50,642 nucleotides of DNA from Alkalinema sp. RU_4_3 (GTDB taxonomy: Bacteria > Cyanobacteriota > Cyanobacteriia > Leptolyngbyales > Leptolyngbyaceae), in NCBI GenBank assembly GCA_012031975.1, contig JAAUSA010000008.1, forward strand, positions 1-50,642, written 5' to 3'. This document shows positions 7,659 through 18,531 of this stretch, one piece after another (within the stretch, counting starts at the first letter, position 1; each line of letters opens with the position of its first letter). Below the pieces are notes generated by a model, which was given only the letters and a program-made list of their open reading frames with translations, did not search any database and had not been told where the DNA came from. The translations under genes were made by a program, and so were the position numbers.

Positions 7659-9185
7659 ATGCGGATTTTAGTGGTTGAGGATGATGACATTGTACTGACC
7701 TTGCTGACAGCGCGTCTGGGTGCGGAGCATTATGCCATTGATGCGGCCACCGATGGGCTGACGGGTTGGGAATATGCTTCCATCTATGACTATGATCTGC
7801 TGATTCTCGATGTGGTGCTGCCGAAGCTCGATGGGATTTCGCTCTGTCAGAAATTACGGCAGGCGGGGCATACCTTACCGATTTTGATGCTGACCTCCCA
7901 GGACACCAGCATGGCTAAGATTTTGGGCCTGGATGCCGGGGCCGATGACTATGTGGTGAAGCCCTTTGATCCGGAGGAATTGACGGCGCGGGTGCGGGCG
8001 TTACTGCGCCGGGGCAGTACGAATCCGCTGCCGATTATGCTCTGGGGCGATCTCTGCTTAAATTCCAGTACCCAGGAAGTCAGCTATGGCGGAACCCTGC
8101 TGGACCTGACGGCCAAGGAATATGGCCTGCTGGAAATGATGCTGCGGGAAAGTCAGCGGGTGTTTAGCAAGGATGAGATTCTCGATTGTCTGTGGAGTGC
8201 GGAGGAATTTCCCGTCGAGGCCACGGTGCGATCGCATATGCGCCGCCTGCGCGGTAAATTGCTGGCGGTGGGGGCTCCGGCGGATTTGATCGCCACATCC
8301 CATGGTCGGGGCTATTATCTAAAACCCGTCAATGGGGGGGGCGAGACCTTGTTTGAGCCTGCCCCATTGACGGACCCAGAGCCCCCGGCCCCTCACCCCA
8401 GCGACGATCAACAGGCCCAGTATTTAGAATTCCTGAACCAAACCTGGCAGGAGCAGCGATCGAACTGTCTCCAGCGCGTCCATCGCCTAGACTTGGCCTT
8501 AGATCAGTTGCAAACCCAGGCCTTGCCCCTCACTGAGCAGTCTGAAGCCTATCGGATAGCCCATAATTTAGTGGGCACCCTGGGCACCTTTGGCCTCCTG
8601 GAGGCCATGGCGATCGCTCGCCTCCTGGAGCAGGAATTCCATCCCGATATCTATCTAGAACCGAGCCAAGTAAACCCCCTAAAACTATTATTAGCCAACC
8701 TCCAACAGCAGATCGAAACCACCGATACCTTGGTCAATCTGCCTAAACCCACTGGGGTAGAGCCCTTGGTGGGCAATGGCCAGGCGGGGCGATCTCTCGC
8801 AACACAGCGCTTGATGCTGGTGGATGACGATCCGATTTTGCTACAAACCCTATCTAAACAGCTTCAGGGCCATGGCTTCCAAGTGGGTGTACTCGATGAC
8901 CCACAGCAGTTTTGGGCCGTGCTAGAGAACCTACAGCCTGATGTTTTGGTGTTGGATATTCAAATGCCCCAGATGAATGGCCTGGTGCTTTGTCAGAGTT
9001 TGCGATCGGCCTCTCAGTGGCAAAAAATACCCGTGCTCTTTCTGAGTACCTTTGCCGACGCCCAGACCCAACACCAAGCCTTTGCCGCTGGGGCCGATGA
9101 CTATCTTTGCAAACCGATTACGGCCCAGGATTTGAGCGATCGCATCCACCATCGCCTCCAACGGATTCAAGCGGTTTCGCAGTAA
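7659..9185 (+). CDS. REC - winged helix - HPt - REC phosphorelay regulator
   Basis: 508 aa with four domains. Receiver 1 (1-120) has acceptor Asp51 in LLILDVVLPKLDG. An OmpR/PhoB-type winged helix (about 125-225) has LTAKEYGLLEMM, VRSHMRRLRGKL and HGRGYYL. An HPt-like domain (about 245-350) has phospho-His 302 in RIAHNLVGTLGTFG. Receiver 2 (about 383-505) has Asp433 in VLVLDIQMPQMNG. It can therefore bind DNA and also store or pass phosphate through an internal HPt and a terminal receiver. It follows the kinase and CheY-like gene with a GGAGG ribosome site and is very likely their partner. This architecture recurs in cyanobacteria; its targets cannot be read here. Confidence 0.9.
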   Translation: MRILVVEDDDIVLTLLTARLGAEHYAIDAATDGLTGWEYASIYDYDLLILDVVLPKLDGISLCQKLRQAGHTLPILMLTSQDTSMAKILGLDAGADDYVVKPFDPEELTARVRALLRRGSTNPLPIMLWGDLCLNSSTQEVSYGGTLLDLTAKEYGLLEMMLRESQRVFSKDEILDCLWSAEEFPVEATVRSHMRRLRGKLLAVGAPADLIATSHGRGYYLKPVNGGGETLFEPAPLTDPEPPAPHPSDDQQAQYLEFLNQTWQEQRSNCLQRVHRLDLALDQLQTQALPLTEQSEAYRIAHNLVGTLGTFGLLEAMAIARLLEQEFHPDIYLEPSQVNPLKLLLANLQQQIETTDTLVNLPKPTGVEPLVGNGQAGRSLATQRLMLVDDDPILLQTLSKQLQGHGFQVGVLDDPQQFWAVLENLQPDVLVLDIQMPQMNGLVLCQSLRSASQWQKIPVLFLSTFADAQTQHQAFAAGADDYLCKPITAQDLSDRIHHRLQRIQAVSQ

Positions 9186-9306
9186 GGAACTTGCGTTTAA
9201 ATAAAGTACCATTCCAAAAGTTTTCGCGGATAGTGAACAAGTCGTATACGTAGCCCAGATATCCGCGAGAATTCCACCAGGCGCTTAATGAACTGAGTAC
9301 GGTTAC

Positions 9307-9323
9307 CTGCTTGACTGACAAAA
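9307..9323 (+). repeat. Left terminal inverted repeat of the IS
   Basis: 17 bases, exact reverse complement of 10286-10302. It defines the outer left boundary of the insertion sequence. Confidence 0.88.
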
Positions 9324-9324
9324 C

Positions 9325-10204
9325 TCAAGAAGCTGGCATGTGCTTTAGGACAGTCAATTCAAGGGTAAATGATCGTTCGTGTTGACGTTTAGAAGCAATG
9401 GCAGGGTCCGGGTCCGGTGCACTTGATAAATAGTGAAATATTGGAATCAGACATTGGTCCGTAATAGCCCGTCGAATCCAATTCCAACCAATTTTGAGAT
9501 AACTCATCCCTCGATGCCAATAGGGCTTTGTCTTACCCAAGGTGACGGGACCTGTGAAGTAAGCTTTTCCCCGCTTGGGTTGCACATCGGACACTTTATA
9601 CCATCGACCCTCCGACTGAAACTGGAACCGTTGTTTGATTCTGATCCGAAAATGCCACTTTAGATTCTGCTGAAGATATTTCATTAGTTTACCATCCGCA
9701 AACCCTCGGTCTGCTAAGAGCACAACCTCTGTCCCCATGGGAAGGAGCTTGCTTACAGGCCGTAGAACCCGTTGGATCTGCCATAGTCCCACCGTGCTGC
9801 TCTTATGCACCACGATGTTGAAATGGATAGGGACCGTCCGACCTCGATAGACCACACCGACCCAGACCACGCAGAAACAATTCCATAGCATCGTTGTATC
9901 CAAACTCAAGTTACAGGCGCTCTTTCCCCCACTTTGACAGGGCCTGAGCGATTAGCTGGTGATGGACGGACATCACATTGATCCGTCGATTCGACAACCA
10001 CCGCCGGAAGCGGCGCTGGTGGGATTGGGACTTCTTGGCTCGACTTTTGACGTAGACCCCAAATCCACTCGGATGCACTTTTTGGCTCTGGATCATGCCA
10101 ATCATCATCCAGCATAAGGTTTGAACATGACGGATGTCCCGCCATAGAGCATATTGACGTAAATAAAGATCTAGCGCATCATACAAGTGGGATGTTGGAG
10201 TCAT
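9325..10204 (-). pseudogene. DDE transposase (IS4-like), frame-broken
   Basis: The N-terminal part is read from 10204 to 9911 (MTPTSHLYDALDLYLRQYA, then FRRWLSNRRINV and KWGKERL). The C-terminal part is in another frame from about 9909 to 9325, with SLDTTML (first catalytic Asp), VVLLADRGFAD (second Asp) and SKRQHERSFTLEL (Glu region). The two parts join around 9911-9914 if one base is removed or two are added. No slippery heptamer is obvious at the junction, so this is more likely a mutation or miscall than programmed frameshifting. The reconstructed length of about 290 aa is normal for a 1-kb IS. Confidence 0.75.
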
Positions 10205-10285
10205 CGGGATTAGCTCGGTTTGTGATTACTCTTAGCTTAAACCAGACTCCAGCTCCCGCCTAGCTTTCGTTTCACCCCTTAATAT

Positions 10286-10302
10286 TTTTGTCAGTCAAGC
10301 AG
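10286..10302 (-). repeat. Right terminal inverted repeat of the IS
   Basis: 17 bases, exact reverse complement of 9307-9323. It lies about 80 bases upstream of the transposase start, so the transposase promoter probably lies between the repeat and 10204. Confidence 0.88.
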
Positions 10303-10425
10303 AACATACAGGTCAATCCGTTATTTATGTATTGATCGATCGCGCAAACACGTTATTCGTCGATCGCACAGACGCCCGCGAAGGTCATTGCGGGCTATTG
10401 GTGCCGTCCCTGCAGGACGATGAAT

Positions 10426-12928
10426 TTATTTTTTCTTAGCCGTTTTTTCCCAGCGTTCTTTGATTTGTTTTAATTCTCGATCGCGATCCAATTCAGGATT
10501 AATATCTTTGGCGCGTCGGACCAGGAAATTGGCTTCTTCGAGGTAGGCTTTCATGAGGAAATCAAACCGCTGGGTGACGATCGCATTGTCGCTAGCGAGA
10601 CGGGAGCGATCGGCAATCGTAACGCGATCTTCGGCTTGCCAGAGGAGGGCTTGGGCGGCGGTGTGGCGGGCGTCGGCGAGGGGCTGATCGATCGATAACT
10701 TTGGATCGCGTTGATTCGCTTCTTCAAGTATGGCTTTGGCGCTGTTAAAGTTGCCAAGTAAGGCTGTGGCACGGGCTTGAGAAATCAAAAGTGGTGGAAT
10801 TCTAGATTGGGCCTGATTACAATCATTTTTTAATCCTTGAATATCAGGCTCATTCATCATATCTTTGAGCCAATAGCAGCCTAGGGCGAATTTTGATGCC
10901 TCGTCCCATAGTCTGGTTTCCCATAGCTTCACCGTGTTATCCCAACTCCCCGAGGCGATCGTATTGCCATCCGGACTGAAGGCCACGCTAGAGACAGAGG
11001 ATTCATGCCCTTTGAGCGTGGTAATCAGCGTCCCATCCCGTCGCCATAGCTTCACCGTGTTATCCCCACTCCCCGAGGCGATCGTATTGCCATCCGGACT
11101 GAAGGCCACGCTCCTGACTTCGGCTGAGACTTCTCGCCGGGGTTGGGCTGGCTTCTGGATGGATTCCCACCAGGTTTGGGCCTGAGATTGGGTTTTCTGG
11201 AACCAATTTTGAGACGGGCGATGATCTAGCCGATTCACCATTCGGACCTGTCCATTTAGGACAACTGCCGCTGACCTTTCTGTGGATTCTGCCGCAATCC
11301 GATAGGGTGGAATTGGCAGCCAGCCTAGCCAGCCCAATGACTTAACTTGCTGCTGAGCTTGTAAACTCTGAACTAATGATTGACCAATCTCACCATCCTG
11401 TTGCAGATCCTTGACCATCAGACTCGTAATCCGAATATCTGCAATTTTCCAAGAGACTACTCCTGCCCCAGCACCCAATATACTAGCGGCCAACACCGCC
11501 GTCCCAAGTCGCAGCCGACCATTGGCTTTGCGTATCGTGTCTTTTGCTTTTTCCTGTGCAGATTTTAGAGTTAGATTCGCTTCCTGCTCTAGTTGAATTT
11601 GTGTCTCTTTTTGTTGCAGCTCACGTTGTACTTCAGTCTCCCGACTGGCCTCCAAAAACGCTCGATCGATCGCCGCGAGCTGTTTGTCCTTCGCCCACGA
11701 TCGCGCATCTTGAAGCGCAGCCCCTTGCAATAGCAAATTGGGGTCTTGCTTGGCTTTTTCCCATTTTTGCAATGCTTCCCCATAGGGCCGTAATGCTAAA
11801 AGTCGCTGGGCAACCCAATCTGCATTAAAAATTTGTTGATAAATTCGATTGGAAACTTGGAGCGATCGCCTTTCTTCACCACCAATCCCGTCAGCCGCAA
11901 CGCCACCTGCTCATCACTACCATCCAACGGTATACCAGCTTCAGTCAAAATGCGCTGATAGCATCCCAGCATCGCTCCCGCCATCAATTCATTATTCATC
12001 ACCAAATTCTGAATTGTCTGAAAATGGATCTGTTTATCATTAGATTCCCAAACACTGATAATTTCCGATTCAATCAGAGCTTGCACAGGAGAACTCACCC
12101 CAGGAGAACCCTCCGCCTCCCGCATCAACCGACAAACCCGCTGCGTCAGAAATGGCTGCCCACCCGTCCAATCAACAATTTCTCGCAGCGTCTTTTCCCC
12201 ACCCGGCAAACCCTCCGCCAAAGCGATCGCCTCTTCTGCCGTAAACCCCGTAAGTTCGATCGCCTGCCCAATATTAAACGGTGTACGCCGCCGATCCTGA
12301 ATCAAATCCTGCGGCGCACAAACCCCCAACAGCGCAAACGTCAACCGCTGATAACTCGGCACATCCACCCGTCTGTTATAACACTCCCGAATCGCCGCAA
12401 AAAATCATCCGCCCGGAACGACAACCCCAACACACTATCAATCTCATCCACAAAAATTACGATCGGCTCTGCAACCTGGGTGAGCAACACTCCCTCCATA
12501 AACGATCGCCACCGTTGCACAAAAGGCAATCGTTCACGCTCATCCCACCAAGTCGATAACCGATCAAAATCCCAATCATCCAGCGATCGAGACTGCGCTT
12601 GCACCTGCTCCACAATCTCCCACAGCAACCCAAAATAAAATTGTTCCGCCGTAACTTCCGCAGAACCGCCTCCCGTCACATCGATCGCGACACAGACAAC
12701 CCGATCGCGCTGCAAGCGATCCATCGTCCGTACCCTCAGACTCGACTTCCCCATCTGCCGTGAATTCAGCACATAGCAGAAGTTTCCCGCCTTCAGCCCG
12801 GTATAAAATGACTCATCTGCCTGTCGCACAACATAGCTTCTCGCCTGCAACGGCAAACTCCCACCCACCTGATATTCAAACTTAGGCAAACCTGCTTCAG
12901 ATTGGCTCATAGAAGAAGTCCTCGTCAT
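10426..12928 (-). pseudogene. STAND-type AAA ATPase with WD40 repeats, broken by two frameshifts
   Basis: About 834 aa when reconstructed. The start is taken as the ATG at 12926-12928, which overlaps the TGA of the upstream gene (ATGA), so translation is probably coupled. The AAA-like domain (AAA_35 type, about 15-350) has YQVGGSLPL, Walker A LNSRQMGKSS and Walker B VIFVDEIDSVL. Next come a coiled coil, one membrane helix ([18 protein letters not shown]), and only two WD40 units ([17 protein letters not shown]...VKLW). The last part is a C-terminal ~170-residue helical domain ([10 protein letters not shown] onwards). Breaks: six A at 12399-12404 (seven needed) and one missing G near 11862. 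With both repaired, the domains join without loss. The role is likely signal-dependent ATP-driven assembly; no substrate can be read. Confidence 0.8.
10921..11113 (-). repeat. Two near-identical WD40 repeat units (123-bp period)
   Basis: The stretch starting at 10921 recurs 123 bases later at 11044, with one mismatch over about 70 bases (cccaactcc against ccccactcc). The 123-bp offset equals 41 residues, one WD40 blade. Near-identity at DNA level shows recent duplication or gene conversion within the array. Confidence 0.85.
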
Positions 12929-14514
12929 TTCCACAGATCTAAGAAGTACTGACGATATAGCTCACAGGCGACTCGAACACCGTTACGCTGGAACACCACC
13001 AACCCGAGGCTGCGGAGCATGGCTTTATGGGCTAGGTCGATCCTAACTTCTACATCTTTCGCTGCTAAGACCTGACGCATAGCAGCTTTCAAATCGCTAT
13101 TGCCATCCAAACGCCTTCGCATCTGCTCCAAATGCCTCCCGTAGAGACCCGCTTCAGTGGCTCCATTTTCCATGAGTTGCTCTAATGAAACCTGCTGTCG
13201 TGCGATCGCATACAAGCCCTGCCGAACCAACTGCGGATGCCCTCCCACTAAACCCATCAACTCCCTCGCAGTTCCTTCCGATACACCATGCAGCTTTGCC
13301 AATGCGAGAATCTGCGGCTCGGAAAATTCGCTTAATTCCATCTCATCCCCAACATTGAACGGAGACTGCCGCTCTGGCAGCGTATCAATATGTCGAGAAT
13401 GAACCAAGACGAGTCGTAGCTTCTGCCACTGAGCATTAGCTTTCATCTTATCATCATGCCAAGTTCGTAGCATTGAAAAGAACTCCACAATCCAAGTCTT
13501 TTCCTGATGGGAGTCCAGGAGGATATCCACTTCATCTAGTTCCAAAACCAGTAAATTAGGAATTTGTGGCAGTAGGACTGATTGGAAATAATCTCCGCAG
13601 GCTTTTTTATACCCTAACTTTTCTGCTCGCCGCTCATCTAGCTGGCTCTCAAATCCCAACTCAAAAGTCACGAGATCGCAGAAATATGCCAAAAACTTAT
13701 TCAGGCTTCCCATCGAGTCGAAATCTAATTCGCGAAAATTAATGCCAACAATCTTTGCTCCCGCCTCTTCTGCTTTAGAGATTGCCTTTGCCATCAGACT
13801 CGACTTCCCAAATTCCTGCGGCCCTTTAATCCGAATCAACGCACCTGATCGCAAGATTTTTTGCTCAATATCTGCTTCACAGGGTGGTCGATCGACATAA
13901 AATCTCGACTCGATCGCCATCCTCCCCCCCGGCTCCTCCAGTTCTTTCGCAACCTGTCTCTCCCGAGTCTCATCCCACAACAGCACAGGCGTCCCAACCT
14001 CCCCATCATTCGCCATCCCCGATAGCCCCATCTTATAGGCCTCACCGTAATCCCGCCCCGCCGCCAGCCCATCATAAAAAGCCACCGCGAAGTCCTTTGC
14101 TGCCCGATCGCCAATGGGCCGACTCATCCCAATCACACAGGACACATGCTCATAAATTGCCCTAGCCTGCACCTCCGAATAGCAAGCATTCAGCACCACA
14201 CATTCCACACAGGAAAACAGCTCAAACATCCGCCCTCATGCATCCGCCGACACCAGCCGACTCGAACCATCCGCATCCTCCAATAGCAGCCCCTCCGCCA
14301 CCCCATGCCCCGAAAAATGCACAATCGTAGGCTGGAGATCCTCGATCGCCCGCCTCACATCCTGCCACCGCACCGCCACTCGACAGTCCAACCTGAACGC
14401 ATCGCGATCGCGCGACAACTTCAATGCCTCCCGCACCTCCCGCATCTCCTCATCCAAACGCAGCTCAGCAGTTCCCCGAGGATGAGCCGCCAAAATTAAA
14501 ATAGTCTTTGTCAT
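12925..14514 (-). pseudogene. CHAT protease domain fused to a STAND/AAA ATPase, with an in-frame stop
   Basis: 529 codons from the ATG at 14512-14514. The CHAT (caspase-like, clan CD) domain covers about residues 1-190. His70 is in VHFSGHG and Cys111 in VVLNACYS, the expected His-Cys dyad. A DETRERQ linker leads into an ATPase (about 205-520) with Walker A near residues 230-238 (GPQEFGKSS) and Walker B LLVLELDEVDILL, then an all-helical tail. The frame is uninterrupted except for TGA at 14236-14238 (codon 93), between His and Cys. TTA to TGA is a single change, and Leu is what I would expect there. The gene overlaps the next gene by 4 bases, so the two proteins are probably made together. CHAT proteins act as proteases in cell-death and defence signalling. 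Confidence 0.78.
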
Positions 14515-16331
<1,817 letters not shown>

Positions 16332-16358
16332 AAATCATAGGGAAAACGCCAAGCTCCA

Positions 16359-16760
16359 TTATCCCCCAGGACGCGCCCCACCCATCAATTCCCCCAACCG
16401 CATTCCCAACAGCACGCAAACCACCCCCAGGACCGCCGACCCCAGCCCATAGAGCAGCGCCTCCATCCCCTTGTTTCGCATCAGCATCACCGTCTCCAGC
16501 TCGTACGTGGAAAACGTCGTATAGGCCCCCAAAAACCCCGTCGTCACCATCAGCCTCACCTCCGGGGACCATCGACCTGGTGCGATCGCGGTGACTATGC
16601 CGATCAAAAAGCACCCCGATAGATTGATCACCCCCGTACCCCAGGGAAACCCGATAAATCTCTGACTAAACCAGAGCGTCAGATAATACCGGACCAAAGC
16701 CCCGCTAATAGCTCCCAAACTTATAGCCAGAGGCGATCGTAACCCTGTGAATATTTCCAT
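16359..16760 (-). CDS. crcB: Fluoride channel CrcB/Fluc
   Basis: 133 aa with four hydrophobic helices. The signature blocks are visible: GTGVINLSGCFLIG (usually G(T)..VN..G.F..G) in helix 2 and GFLGAYTTFSTYELE in helix 3, which contains the TTFST fluoride/Na+-binding motif. The protein exports fluoride as a dual-topology dimer in the inner membrane. No fluoride riboswitch could be recognised in the 180 bases upstream. The ATG at 16760 is the natural start. Confidence 0.88.
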   Translation of the reverse strand: MEIFTGLRSPLAISLGAISGALVRYYLTLWFSQRFIGFPWGTGVINLSGCFLIGIVTAIAPGRWSPEVRLMVTTGFLGAYTTFSTYELETVMLMRNKGMEALLYGLGSAVLGVVCVLLGMRLGELMGGARPGG

Positions 16761-16940
16761 ATGCGTATACCTTTGTATAGATTAGCGGTATTTAGAGTTC
16801 TACCCTGGGGTAGAAGAAATTCTCGGTTGACTCTGTAAAGATAAGCACTAATCGATCCAACTGGATTGAACAGATCAGAAACTCACAGTCATTGCATCTG
16901 CCGTTCCTGAACCCTATCGAACTGCGGAGCACATATTTCT

Positions 16941-17681
16941 ATGCTTTTAGAGCGTATGCGGTTACCTCAACGTCTGCGACTGACGGGGGCGATCGCCTTC
17001 ATCGGTGTCGGTGCGATCGCCTTTGGCCAAGCGAGTTCTGCCCAGGCCGTCACGATTCAGTTTAAGGGCAGTCTGATTGATTTGACGGATGGGGAGAACC
17101 TAACAGGCCTCCAACCTAACAATCTGCAAAATGCCACCTTTACGGGCAGCTATACCTTCGATCGGAGCCCTAGCCTATTCCAAGGGACGACTGGGGATGG
17201 CCTGGGCAGTGCTCGCTATGCTCAGCAGGTCATGACCCAGGAGGAGGGGCTCCGTATCCAACTGGGCAAGTTGGACCTACGGGGTCCAACGGGGGGCTAT
17301 AGCTCGATTTCTCGGGAATTTGTGAACGGGCCGCCCCAGTTCGATGAATATCGCATCCAGAGCTTTGCGAGCAATGGGAAGACCAGCTTTGGTGGCTCCA
17401 TTAGCCTCCTGGATAGTTCCTCTCAGGCCTTGAAGGGCATCAGCCCTGGCTCGGACCCCACTAGCCTCGACGCCTGGCAGCGCACCTTTGTCCAGGTGGC
17501 TCGACGCAATACGGATGGTCGGGGGGATGTGGCCTTCCGAGGCACCCTTTCCGAATGGAAGGTGATCGAAACACCCCAAGTCCCGCCCAACAAGGTTCCT
17601 GGACCTTCTCCCATACTGGGGATCGCCTGGATGGGCCTGATCAAGGGGGTGCAGAAGCTACGCGATCGAGTGTCGGCGTAG
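16941..17681 (+). CDS. Exported protein with a PEP-CTERM-like C-terminus
   Basis: 246 aa. The N-terminal signal peptide has a positively charged n-region, a hydrophobic core GAIAFIGVGAIAFG and a cleavage site after SSAQA. The mature part looks like a beta-rich secreted domain (TIQFKGSLIDL, NATFTGSYTFDRS, GTLSEWKVIE). The C-terminus VPGPSPILGIAWMGLIKG followed by KLRDR matches the layout of cyanobacterial PEP-CTERM sorting signals (Pro-rich motif, hydrophobic helix, basic tail), but has PGP in place of PEP. The function of the secreted domain is unknown. Confidence 0.7.
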   Translation: MLLERMRLPQRLRLTGAIAFIGVGAIAFGQASSAQAVTIQFKGSLIDLTDGENLTGLQPNNLQNATFTGSYTFDRSPSLFQGTTGDGLGSARYAQQVMTQEEGLRIQLGKLDLRGPTGGYSSISREFVNGPPQFDEYRIQSFASNGKTSFGGSISLLDSSSQALKGISPGSDPTSLDAWQRTFVQVARRNTDGRGDVAFRGTLSEWKVIETPQVPPNKVPGPSPILGIAWMGLIKGVQKLRDRVSA

Positions 17682-17706
17682 AACGATCGGACTGATGTTG
17701 CATGAG

Positions 17707-17738
17707 AGGCTCTATGCGTTATGGCGTAGGGCTTTTTT
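17707..17738 (+). terminator. Intrinsic terminator after the PEP-CTERM-like gene
   Basis: A stem of about 10 bp with one bulged G and two G-T wobbles (arms 17707-17718 and 17724-17733) is followed by six T residues at 17733-17738. It lies 26 bases after the stop codon at 17681. Confidence 0.65.
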
Positions 17739-17782
17739 GTGATTTAACTGGGTTTGAAGCGGGGTTTCTTGGCCTGTTTTCT

Positions 17783-18156
17783 CATAAACTTAACAATTAT
17801 TTACAATAATCCATCGATCCCCGAATTTTCCAGGGCTCTCCCCAGGCTTTTCCCCACCTTTTCCCCAGGCTGTGGAAAGTTATCCACAGATGTTGCCCTG
17901 ACCTTGGGCACGCGATCACTTTTTGTGGATAACCCGATCGCCCTCTGCCACCCCTGGGGAAAAGCCATTTGTATGAAGTTTTGTAACAAAAACTGGGCTC
18001 AAACCCCCATTCTCTCGCTCAGGACAGTGGGGATTTGGGGTAAAAATTCTTCGGGGCGATCGGTTGAATTTTGGGAGGTGATGGCACAGAATAGAGCGAC
18101 TTCGACAGGCTGCCCCAACGGTTGGGTGCAAACGGAGTTTCTCTGCCTGTGGATGA
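17783..18156. other. DnaA-box cluster beside an AT-rich stretch (origin-like region)
   Basis: This lies within a 522-base gap (17682-18203). An AT-rich run occupies about 17783-17815. It is followed by a perfect DnaA box TTATCCACA at 17880-17888, a perfect reverse box TGTGGATAA at 17924-17932 and a one-mismatch box TGTGGATGA at 18148-18156. The first box lies in a 7-bp inverted repeat, 17870-17876 with 17883-17889. Several TTTTCCCCA-like sequences occur at 17840-17868. This could be a replication origin, a DnaA-titrating site or a DnaA-regulated promoter. No dnaA or dnaN gene is in the window, so the origin reading is uncertain. Confidence 0.4.
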
Positions 18157-18203
18157 TGTGCCTGTTTCACTTGCCTGTATTAGTTGCTCAAGGGGTTTTG
18201 TCC

Positions 18204-18431
18204 ATGGATACGCCGATTAGTTTGTTTGTTGAGATTCCTGAAACGCTGCACCAGTCCCTGGCGACCTTCTTGGATAGCCGTCCGGACTGGGATCAAGATC
18301 GCGTCTTTTCGGCAGCAATTTCACTCTTTCTGCTTCAGAACCGCATGCCGGACCAGGGCAGCGATCGCGCCTCCGCCCGGATTTACTTGGATTCCCTATT
18401 TGGCCGCACCAGCGCCGATGTTTCTGCCTAA
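18204..18431 (+). CDS. DUF2811 family small protein
   Basis: 75 aa from the ATG at 18204. It resembles the cyanobacterial DUF2811 family as I remember it: ISLFVEIPETLHQSLATFL, DWDQDRVFSAAISLFLLQN, and a C-terminal ARIYLDSLFGR. The EIPE...D.DRVF..A...FL pattern suggests a ribbon-helix-helix or helical regulator-like fold, but the function is unknown. The frame is open far upstream. The ATG that begins just before the conserved block is chosen. It is followed 100 bases later by a nuclease-like gene. Confidence 0.75.
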   Translation: MDTPISLFVEIPETLHQSLATFLDSRPDWDQDRVFSAAISLFLLQNRMPDQGSDRASARIYLDSLFGRTSADVSA

Positions 18432-18531
18432 AAAAGTTGCCTCCCTACCACGAGTCTTCTTTCTTCTTTCTTCTCTCTTCCATTTTCATTGTTTCTGCCT
18501 GCCTTGTCTTTGTCCTTATTTGTGCGTACCC

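Larger units (their letters stand above)
9307..10302. mobile_element. Insertion sequence, 996 bp, with perfect 17-bp terminal inverted repeats
   Basis: The left end at 9307-9323 (ctgcttgactgacaaaa) is the exact reverse complement of the right end at 10286-10302. One transposase, on the minus strand, fills the interior and stops two bases inside the left repeat. No target-site duplication is evident when the flanks (ggttac on the left, aacata on the right) are compared. A DDE-type enzyme of IS4/IS5-like character is encoded, but I cannot fix the IS family by eye. It lies between the phosphorelay cassette and the STAND/WD40 gene. Confidence 0.85.

Noticed and set aside
9186-9306. Open minus-strand stretch (AWWNSRGYLGYVYDLF) between the regulator and the IS
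   Set aside because: Only about 40 codons lie outside known genes and there is no matching remainder on the other side of the IS; too short to call a gene remnant.
14236-14238. Selenocysteine or programmed readthrough at TGA in the CHAT gene
   Set aside because: No stem-loop typical of a SECIS element was seen after the TGA, and many other sequence defects in this window make a mutation or miscall more likely.
16761-16940. Fluoride riboswitch before crcB
   Set aside because: I could not find the pseudoknot pattern expected for this riboswitch in the upstream region.
18456-18482. TTCTTTCTTC microsatellite, with a similar purine run at 36074-36100
   Set aside because: Simple low-complexity sequence, too unspecific to be called a repeat family.
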